Part shown: piece after piece, positions 1 through 4,939 of the stretch | How the letters are laid out: the number at the start of each line of letters is the position of its first letter | How positions within the stretch are numbered: the first letter of the stretch is position 1 | DNA from: Oligoflexia bacterium | Lineage (GTDB): Bacteria; Bdellovibrionota; UBA1018; CAIMNF01 | DNA: 6,663 nt | Direction of reading: 5' to 3' | NCBI GenBank assembly: GCA_903858975.1 | Contig: CAIOKW010000248.1 | Coordinates: forward strand, 1-6,663 | Translations under genes and position numbers: made by a program | The notes under the pieces: generated by a model | The model's input: only the letters and a program-made list of their open reading frames with translations | What the model was told of the DNA's origin: nothing | Databases searched by the model: none

Positions 1-1593
1 AATTCGAATGCCTCCGCTAATCATGAACTCCATTCGGCATAGGCCTACACCATCATTTGGAATAAAGGAGAGACGAAAGGCATCCTCAGGCCTTGAGACA
101 TTCATGAGAACTTTAGTTCGAGTTTGAACCTGGCTAGGTTTCGACAGAAACTCTGTCTTGAACCTCACTTCCCCATCATAAACATAGCCTTCATCCCCTT
201 CTCCAGAGGAAACACTGACGATTTGTCCATTTTCAATTTGAAGAGAGGCATTTGCGCAACCGACAACCGCGGGAATTCCAAGCTCTCGCGCCACAATTGC
301 TGCATGACACGTTCTTCCCCCACTGTCTGTGACAATTCCCGCTGCCCGCTTCATCACCGGCTCCCAATCAGGATCCGTTTTCAGGGTAATTAAGATTTCG
401 CCGGGCTGTAACTGATCCAATTCTTTCACTGAGTTAATCACACGTGCTCTGCCGGAGCGGACTGCCCCTCCGACACTTCTCCCTTTAGCAAGAATCTTTG
501 GATTACCTTCAATGTGGTAGGTAAAATCTGATAATCGATTGATTTCGGTGCGCTGACTTTGAACGGTTTCTGGTCTCGCTTGAACAATGTAAAACTCACC
601 CGTCACACCATCTTTCGCAAACTCAATATCCATAGGTGTGGTGCGATGATTCAATCGACTATAGAGGTTTTCGATCTCAACGGCAGCATGCGCGAGAATA
701 ATCACCTCCTCGTCGTTCAAGACTCTGCGTGTTCGCTCCTCCTCCGGAACCTGAACCCGAATCACTTTCGACTTCAGGACTGGGTCATAAATGAGACTGA
801 CTTCCTTAGTTCCCACTTCGCGCTTTAGGATCGAATTAAAACCCATTCCTAGGGTGGGCTTATGTACCATGTACTCATCCGGATTGACCTCCCCCTGGAC
901 GATGGTTTCACCTAAGCCATAGGATGCATTCATCAGCACTACATCCTTAAATCCTGATTCTGGATCGAGCGTAAACAGCACTCCCGAACACGCCAAATCA
1001 GAACGAATCATCTCTTGAATACCCACCGACAAACGTACTTTTAAATGATCGATATTTCTCTTGGCGCGATAACTGATTGCTCGACTGTTATAAAGAGAAG
1101 CAAAACATTGAATCACAGCCTGAAAAAGTTCTTCATCCCCTTCAATATTCAAATACGTGTCTTGCTGCCCCGCAAAGCTTGCTGTCGGTAAATCTTCGGC
1201 CGTGGCGCTACTTCTCACCGCAACGTCCATACGCCCATTTCTAGAATGAGTCAGGCTTTGATAGGCGACCCTAATTTCAGTCATCATTTCATCGGATAGC
1301 TGCCCTCCAGTAAAGAGCGCACGAATCTGTGAGGACTGTTTCTCAAGCGCCTTGAGGTCTCCAAGGTTAATGCCTTTCAGTAGTCTTCTGAGATCTGCTT
1401 CAAAAGAGTTGGTACGAATAAAGTCATCATAAGCTGCTGCATTCAGCACGAAACCATTCGGAACTTTTACTTTTAAATTTTTGAAGCCAGAACGGAGCTG
1501 CCCCAAATTGGCATTTTTACCTCCCACCCGATCTAAGTCGGAGAGCGAGAGGGAGTCATACCACTGGATCCATTTTTGAGTTCCGTGAATCAT
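1..1593 (-). CDS. ppsA: Phosphoenolpyruvate synthase, N-terminal two thirds (runs off left edge)
   Basis: This is a cytoplasmic enzyme converting pyruvate, ATP and water to PEP, AMP and phosphate, which feeds gluconeogenesis. I translated the minus strand: 531 codons are open to the window edge, against about 790 for the usual protein. The N-terminal ATP-grasp domain has VGGKNANLGQL near residue 25 and the signature MDVAVRSSATAEDL at 122-135, followed by SFAGQQDTYLN. The mobile phosphohistidine domain carries GGRTCHAAIVAREL with catalytic His430 (codon 304-306). The fragment ends in GVGLCRMEF, the start of the PEP/pyruvate-binding TIM barrel, so that barrel and its catalytic Cys lie outside. 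ATG at 1593 places WYDSL 11 residues in, as in E. coli PpsA. No Shine-Dalgarno precedes it. An in-frame GTG at 1618-1620 has AAAGAG 8 bases upstream, but it lies inside the apparent sigma-54 promoter. The gene diverges from the cytochrome gene. Confidence 0.95.
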   Translation of the reverse strand, partial: MIHGTQKWIQWYDSLSLSDLDRVGGKNANLGQLRSGFKNLKVKVPNGFVLNAAAYDDFIRTNSFEADLRRLLKGINLGDLKALEKQSSQIRALFTGGQLSDEMMTEIRVAYQSLTHSRNGRMDVAVRSSATAEDLPTASFAGQQDTYLNIEGDEELFQAVIQCFASLYNSRAISYRAKRNIDHLKVRLSVGIQEMIRSDLACSGVLFTLDPESGFKDVVLMNASYGLGETIVQGEVNPDEYMVHKPTLGMGFNSILKREVGTKEVSLIYDPVLKSKVIRVQVPEEERTRRVLNDEEVIILAHAAVEIENLYSRLNHRTTPMDIEFAKDGVTGEFYIVQARPETVQSQRTEINRLSDFTYHIEGNPKILAKGRSVGGAVRSGRARVINSVKELDQLQPGEILITLKTDPDWEPVMKRAAGIVTDSGGRTCHAAIVARELGIPAVVGCANASLQIENGQIVSVSSGEGDEGYVYDGEVRFKTEFLSKPSQVQTRTKVLMNVSRPEDAFRLSFIPNDGVGLCRMEFMISGGIRI

Positions 1594-1606
1594 TGAATTG
1601 ATACAA

Positions 1607-1623
1607 TGCAATCTCTGCACCAG
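1607..1623 (-). promoter_or_regulatory. Candidate sigma-54 (-24/-12) promoter for PEP synthase
   Basis: On the minus strand the sequence reads CTGGTGCAGAGATTGCA. Against the consensus YTGGCACGRNNNTTGCW it keeps TGG, the second C and a complete TTGCA, with exactly 10 bases between GG and GC. The predicted start site, 12 bases past the -12 C, is about position 1596, only about 3 bases before the ATG at 1593. A transcript from here would be almost leaderless, which agrees with the lack of a Shine-Dalgarno before that ATG. The match is visible; activity is inferred. Confidence 0.55.
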
Positions 1624-1661
1624 ACCACTCTTTAAAACTCAGAGCAGGAGCATCATACGCT

Positions 1662-1678
1662 TTGGCTCGAAAAATGTA
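1662..1678 (+). promoter_or_regulatory. Weak sigma-54-like sequence before the cytochrome gene
   Basis: TTGGCTCGAAAAATGTA has a good -24 element (TGGC then CG), but its -12 element reads TG-T instead of TTGC, so the diagnostic GC is GT. The predicted start site, about 1689, would directly abut the ATG at 1690. It could be a degenerate promoter or chance. The cytochrome gene also has GGGGA at 1681-1685, a Shine-Dalgarno-like run unusually close (4 bases) to its ATG. Confidence 0.22.
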
Positions 1679-1689
1679 TTGGGGAAGTC

Positions 1690-2841
1690 ATGAAGTATTG
1701 GATTTTAACCCTTCTCTTCCTTGCCCCCCAAGTCTCCTCCGCAGAAAACTCTAAGGAGACGATGCAGAAACTCTACCAAATCTTGAAAACCATACTCACC
1801 GACATTACTCAAGACGCTCGATATTTTGACGAATCCAATAAGACCTCAATTGAAAAACACATTGGACAATTTGTAGCAGTCACTCACAATTTGAGCCCAA
1901 AGCACCCCAACGGAAATCATAATGATCCGACATTTCCGATTCTGAGCCAATCCCTGATCAGTGAAGCGGAGCTTGCGTATAGTTCTTTTCATATGGGCCA
2001 AACTTCCTACGCTCGCGGAATCTTGAGAACGGTGACGGGGACCTGCATTGAATGCCATAGTCGGAGCACGAGTGAGGCAGATCTAAAGGACTTCCCCTTT
2101 GATCCTGAGCTAAAGGAATTCACAGCGCTTGAGAAAGCCCGATTTTTTATCGCATCCAAACAAACGGATCGAGCCCTCGAACAGTATGAAGATGTGCTCA
2201 AGACCTTGAGCCCAAACAAATCCAATCTTTGGGATTGGGAAGCTGCCCTTCGGGAAGGGCTCACCATTGCAGTTCGAGTCAAAAACGACTCTGATTTGGC
2301 TGGTAGAATTATTGATTCGGTTCTGAAGGAAGCCACCACACCGCAATACATTAAGATAGACGCCAAGAATTGGAAAACGGCTATTTCAGAATGGAATCAA
2401 GAGAAGAAAAAGAAATTCAAAACGAGTGAGTCCATTTACCAAGAGGCTTTAAGACTCATGAGTCGTGCACAAAAAATCAAAAAGTATCCCATGGATCACT
2501 CTGCCGACCTCATCTTCCTAAGAGCTTCTAAGACTCTCTATGATTATATCAAAATGGCCCCAAGCGGTCCCCACATCGCCGATGTATTCTTGCTCCAGGG
2601 GCTTTGTTACGAGACACTCAACCCTAAACATTTCGAAAACCTTCATGACCTCTACTATGAAGCCTGCATCCGCACCTCTCCACACACGAACCTCTCACAG
2701 AACTGTTATGCACGACTTGAGCAGAGCATTTACCTCGGATTCACGGGCAGCTCAGGAACCCATCTTCCCGAAGATGTGAGCAAAAAATTGCTCGATCTAT
2801 GGGGTCTCTCCTTCATCTCGAAGGGACTCAGTCCCCAATGA
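1690..2841 (+). CDS. Exported monohaem cytochrome c with C-terminal helical (TPR-like) domain
   Basis: This is a predicted periplasmic electron-transfer or redox-sensing protein of 383 residues. A signal peptide is clear: MKYW, a hydrophobic stretch to about residue 13, then VSSA with probable cleavage after Ala18. Residues 20-125 are helical and end in one haem c motif, CIECH (Cys119, Cys122, His123). A single CxxCH at the end of a helical domain of about 100 residues resembles cytochrome c-prime/c556 four-helix bundles, but I cannot confirm that fold. Residues 145-350 are helix-rich with TPR-like spacing (ALEKARFFIASKQTDRALEQYEDVL at 146-170, and again around 298-328), so a protein-interaction role is plausible. 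Two further Cys pairs do not form haem motifs. The gene diverges from PEP synthase with 96 bp between their start codons, and no terminator with a T-tract follows. Substrate and partner are unknown. Confidence 0.8.
   Translation: MKYWILTLLFLAPQVSSAENSKETMQKLYQILKTILTDITQDARYFDESNKTSIEKHIGQFVAVTHNLSPKHPNGNHNDPTFPILSQSLISEAELAYSSFHMGQTSYARGILRTVTGTCIECHSRSTSEADLKDFPFDPELKEFTALEKARFFIASKQTDRALEQYEDVLKTLSPNKSNLWDWEAALREGLTIAVRVKNDSDLAGRIIDSVLKEATTPQYIKIDAKNWKTAISEWNQEKKKKFKTSESIYQEALRLMSRAQKIKKYPMDHSADLIFLRASKTLYDYIKMAPSGPHIADVFLLQGLCYETLNPKHFENLHDLYYEACIRTSPHTNLSQNCYARLEQSIYLGFTGSSGTHLPEDVSKKLLDLWGLSFISKGLSPQ
2823..2835. repeat. Perfect 13-bp palindrome GGGACTCAGTCCC
   Basis: Six-base arms GGGACT/AGTCCC flank a single C at the extreme 3' end of the cytochrome gene. 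Its centre lies about 94 bp upstream of the predicted sigma-54 start site of the hsp20 operon, within the range where enhancer sites for NtrC-type activators are usually found. No T-run follows, so it is a poor terminator. Activator-site identity is a guess. Confidence 0.3.
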
Positions 2842-2895
2842 GGTGACTATTTGTCTAGTGAATCCGCTCCAAATCAAAATGATGCCGATACAGGA

Positions 2896-2912
2896 CTGGC
2901 CCACTAATTGCT
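2896..2912 (+). promoter_or_regulatory. Sigma-54 (-24/-12) promoter of the hsp20 operon
   Basis: CTGGCCCACTAATTGCT matches the sigma-54 consensus YTGGCACGRNNNTTGCW with intact TGGC at -24, intact TTGCT at -12 and exactly 10 bases between GG (2898-2899) and GC (2910-2911). The predicted start is about 2923, giving a 36-base leader with AGGAG (2946-2950) 8 bases before the hsp20 ATG. It is the best sigma-54 match seen in the intergenic regions. Such promoters need an AAA+ activator, and one is encoded at 4940-6394. Confidence 0.7.
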
Positions 2913-2934
2913 CTAAGAATCATGGATAGAGCAA
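2908..2934. repeat. 27-bp interrupted inverted repeat at the hsp20 start site, possible operator
   Basis: Perfect 8-base arms TTGCTCTA (2908-2915) and TAGAGCAA (2927-2934) flank 11 bases. The left arm includes the -12 element of the sigma-54 promoter, and the right arm falls just after the predicted start site. Because the left arm would not be transcribed, the repeat could act as a DNA operator but not as an mRNA hairpin for that transcript. Its 27-bp span and position before a small heat-shock gene recall CIRCE elements bound by HrcA, but the arm sequence differs. Confidence 0.4.
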
Positions 2935-2958
2935 ACACAAACATCAGGAGTTACCACC

Positions 2959-3261
2959 ATGAGCAGAATTTCCATCCCCTATTTTGATATCCGTGAAACG
3001 CCCTCACATTACATGCTGAGTTTAAGCGTGGCCCGCGAACTGGGAGAAAAGGTGGAGATTGAACTCACCGAGGATGAACTCATCATTAAGGGTCAGGGCG
3101 CACTCAATTATCGATCCGCCCATCCCCAGGTATCCCTCAAAATCAACTCTGAATCCAAATCCATCGCTGCCCACTATCAAAACGGGCTCTTAACGATCGC
3201 CCTTCCTAAAAACCTGAGTCGCCAGCGACTTACTTCTTGGGGACTTTCGACATGTCTCTAA
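2959..3261 (+). CDS. Small heat-shock protein, Hsp20/alpha-crystallin family
   Basis: A predicted ATP-independent cytoplasmic holdase of 100 residues that would bind unfolding proteins under stress. The alpha-crystallin domain is recognisable: YFDIRETPSHYMLSLSV opens it, ELTEDELIIKGQG matches the 'dVeV.ed.LtI.G' strand, and QNGLLTIALPK (74-84) is the hallmark closing strand. It is shorter than the usual 130-170 residues: there is almost no N-terminal arm, and the tail after ALPK has no I-x-I/V anchor used for oligomer assembly, so it may form small assemblies or co-assemble with another Hsp20. Start ATG follows AGGAG with an 8-base gap. It is the first gene of an apparent operon behind a sigma-54 promoter, and its last 10 bases overlap the next gene. 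Confidence 0.85.
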   Translation: MSRISIPYFDIRETPSHYMLSLSVARELGEKVEIELTEDELIIKGQGALNYRSAHPQVSLKINSESKSIAAHYQNGLLTIALPKNLSRQRLTSWGLSTCL

Positions 3262-3602
3262 CTACGTTTTGGATCGATCAGAAAGAATCGAAAGTATTCC
3301 ACTGGAATGAGCAAGGTTTCTCAGTTCAAACCCATAAAGTACCAGACCTTGAAAAGCCCATTGCACGCCTTAACTTCTACCGAACATTACAAAGTAGCTT
3401 AGGGAAAAGTAACAAGATCCTCATCTTAGGCCCAGGCATTGGAAAACATAATCTCGAGAGCTATCTGATCGTCAACTATCCCGAAGATGCTGAAAAAATC
3501 ATCGGCTGCGAAACCCTCATCGGATCTAATCCAAAGGCAATTATTGAATATGCAAAGCGATTCCTTAACCTGATGGAACTAGCGCCGAGCTTTGGGAATT
3601 GA
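3252..3602 (+). CDS. Small eRF1-domain-like ('translational machinery' family) protein
   Basis: A 116-residue cytoplasmic protein. TTFWIDQKESKVFHW at the N-terminus, KILILGPGIGKHNLESYL (55-72) and EKIIGCET (81-88) match the layout of short proteobacterial proteins annotated as translational machinery proteins, related to an eRF1/L7Ae-like domain (WID..ARVF, then GPG.AK..F..Y, then KI.GVET). The His-rich central linker common in that family is missing here. Function is unproven; a ribosome- or RNA-associated stress role is suggested only by the fold family and the Hsp20 partner. I chose ATG at 3252: it has GGGGA at 3239-3243, 8 bases upstream, and overlaps the hsp20 stop, implying translational coupling. 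An in-frame TTG at 3237 is less likely. The 3' end overlaps the opposing kinase gene by 24 bases. Confidence 0.6.
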   Translation: MSLTTFWIDQKESKVFHWNEQGFSVQTHKVPDLEKPIARLNFYRTLQSSLGKSNKILILGPGIGKHNLESYLIVNYPEDAEKIIGCETLIGSNPKAIIEYAKRFLNLMELAPSFGN

Positions 3603-4715
3603 AATTTTCACTTGAGTACCGACGCCCACTGAACTCTCAACCTGCATTGTGCCCTTCCAGGTTTCAAGAACTCGATAGCTGAGTGCTAACCCAAGCCCCA
3701 TCCCGCCGCCAATTCCCTTCGTCGTAAAAAAGGGGCGAAATAGATTTCTCAAGTGATCACTTGAAATCCCACAACCACTATCTTCAAAACTGATATTCCA
3801 TATCTCATCAACTTCCTCTGACCGAATCCGAATGAAGTGATTCGAACTTCTCCCACTTTCAATCGCCGCCTCAATAGCGTGTATAGAATTCGAGAACAAA
3901 CTGATAAAAATTTGCTGTAAGGGTTCTGAATCCGCTAAAACACTGATATCAAGCTTATTTCCTAGCTCATTAATGAAAGAAATCCCATTTCGTTGCAAAG
4001 CCTGGCTGACCAGAGAGTAAACTTCATCCACTACCTGACTTAGGTTTAATTGCTGGAGGCTATCTCCCACCTCACCCTTAGCCACATTCAACAACGAACG
4101 AATCAGTTTAGAGATCCGGTCCACTTGACCAATCAGAATATTCATGTCTTTTTTGATCTGCTGATCATCGGGGTGTCTGAGAGAAACGTACTCAGCCCTG
4201 CCACGGATCACGCCCAAAGGGGTTCCAATTTCATGCGCCAAACTGGAAGCCAAAAGTCCAACAGAAGCTAAGCGTTCTTGAATCAGCAACTGAGCATCAC
4301 GATCTTTCAATTCGTTCTTTTGCTTTAAGCGAAACATCGTGTAACGAATGACTCGATCCAAGCAATAAGGGGTCACCTGGTCTCTTACGAGGCAATCTGC
4401 AGCTCCCAAACGAATCGCCTCAAGATCGACATCAAATTCCCCGTAACCATTCAAGAGCACAATCGGATACGGCAACTCAAGCTTGCGCGTTGTGATTTCT
4501 GAAAGGAGATCTAAACCTGATTTAATTCCCAGCTCGTGATTTAGAAAACAAATATCAAAGATAGAATACTGTAATAACTCTAATCCCCGATCATAAGAAG
4601 AGGCCCACGTAATCGAAAATTTGCGTGCATTAATCTCAGACAAAAGCGATTCAAAGGTAAGGTAATCATCACGATCATCATCAATCAAAAGCACTTTGAT
4701 TTCAGGTTCACTCAT
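3579..4715 (-). CDS. Histidine kinase with N-terminal aspartate-less receiver domain
   Basis: A soluble 378-residue sensor kinase with no membrane segment. Residues 7-125 form a receiver-like domain: the acidic cluster IDDD (11-14) is present, but the phosphoacceptor position reads FLNHELG (Asn59, codon 4539-4541), the switch Thr/Ser is Asn89 (VLLNG) and the usual Lys is Arg111 (CLVRDQ). A coiled linker at about 128-150 leads to the HisKA dimerisation domain with the H-box LAHEIGTPL, phospho-acceptor His161. The ATPase domain has an N-box around Asn276 (SLFSNSIHAI), G1 EDSGCGIS (311-318), F-box LFRPFFTTK and G2 GGGMGLGLAL, so catalysis looks intact. It resembles the NtrB/AtoS/ZraS type of kinase. 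AGGAG (minus strand, 4726-4730) precedes ATG by 10 bases. It diverges from the NtrC-type regulator, its likely phosphorylation target. The input signal is unknown; the pseudo-receiver may bind a protein partner. Confidence 0.92.
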   Translation of the reverse strand: MSEPEIKVLLIDDDRDDYLTFESLLSEINARKFSITWASSYDRGLELLQYSIFDICFLNHELGIKSGLDLLSEITTRKLELPYPIVLLNGYGEFDVDLEAIRLGAADCLVRDQVTPYCLDRVIRYTMFRLKQKNELKDRDAQLLIQERLASVGLLASSLAHEIGTPLGVIRGRAEYVSLRHPDDQQIKKDMNILIGQVDRISKLIRSLLNVAKGEVGDSLQQLNLSQVVDEVYSLVSQALQRNGISFINELGNKLDISVLADSEPLQQIFISLFSNSIHAIEAAIESGRSSNHFIRIRSEEVDEIWNISFEDSGCGISSDHLRNLFRPFFTTKGIGGGMGLGLALSYRVLETWKGTMQVESSVGVGTQVKISIPKARR

Positions 4716-4939
4716 TTGCTTTACGCTCCTAAAATGGAAATTTATTCCCGAACCTTAGTTACCATGCGGGTGCTGCTGTGGAAATAGAACTCGTAAATTC
4801 CATGAAAATCTTTTAGTTCCTTTAAAGATTCTTTAGTCTGACTAAATATACAAAAGCGCGGGCGTTTTCTGTTTTTTTTATGGGCTAAATAGGTTATTCG
4901 TTCGGCGAAAACTAATCGTCACCAACCACGAGGAACACC
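4716..4939. promoter_or_regulatory. Divergent kinase/regulator intergenic region
   Basis: This 224-bp AT-rich region must carry the promoters of both two-component genes. Scanning both strands for GG-N10-GC with TGGC/TTGC character found none, so neither gene appears sigma-54 dependent. A poor sigma-70-like pair for the regulator is TTTAAA (4821-4826), 16 bases, then TAAATA (4843-4848), with TATACA (4847-4852) an alternative -10. The hexamer TTTAGT occurs twice exactly 20 bp apart (4812 and 4832). No clear promoter for the kinase was recognised. Confidence 0.35.
4832..4846. promoter_or_regulatory. Perfect 15-bp palindrome, candidate operator
   Basis: TTTAGTCTGACTAAA has two perfect 7-base arms around a central T. 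It lies about 94-108 bp before the regulator ATG and about 117 bp before the kinase ATG, overlapping the only sigma-70-like -10 seen for the regulator. That placement suits a repressor or autoregulatory site, possibly bound by the Fis-type helix-turn-helix of the regulator itself. The symmetry is seen; the ligand is inferred. Confidence 0.4.

Noticed and set aside
124..828. Two 89-residue plus-strand open frames (124-393 and 559-828)
   Set aside because: They lie antisense to the PEP synthase coding region, which has a continuous family-like translation; their sequences show no domain or ribosome-binding site.
1647..1660. Another GG-N10-GC spacing on the plus strand before the cytochrome gene
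   Set aside because: The flanking bases do not match TGGC or TTGC (AGGA and ACGC), so only the spacing fits; this is expected by chance.
1732..1760. Inverted repeat GTCTCCT-N15-AGGAGAC
   Set aside because: It lies inside the signal-peptide region of the cytochrome gene; 7-base arms with a 15-base gap are not rare and no functional context was seen beyond its distance from the PEP synthase promoter.
1846..2366. Three minus-strand open frames of 70-119 residues inside the cytochrome gene
   Set aside because: They are antisense to a gene with signal peptide and haem motif; they overlap each other and have no recognisable content.
3237..3251. TTG start giving five extra residues on the eRF1-like protein
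   Set aside because: The GGGGA that would serve as ribosome-binding site for ATG 3252 overlaps this TTG, and family members begin close to the WID motif.
4050..4271. Plus-strand 73-residue open frame inside the kinase gene
   Set aside because: It is antisense to the conserved HisKA region and has no supporting signals.
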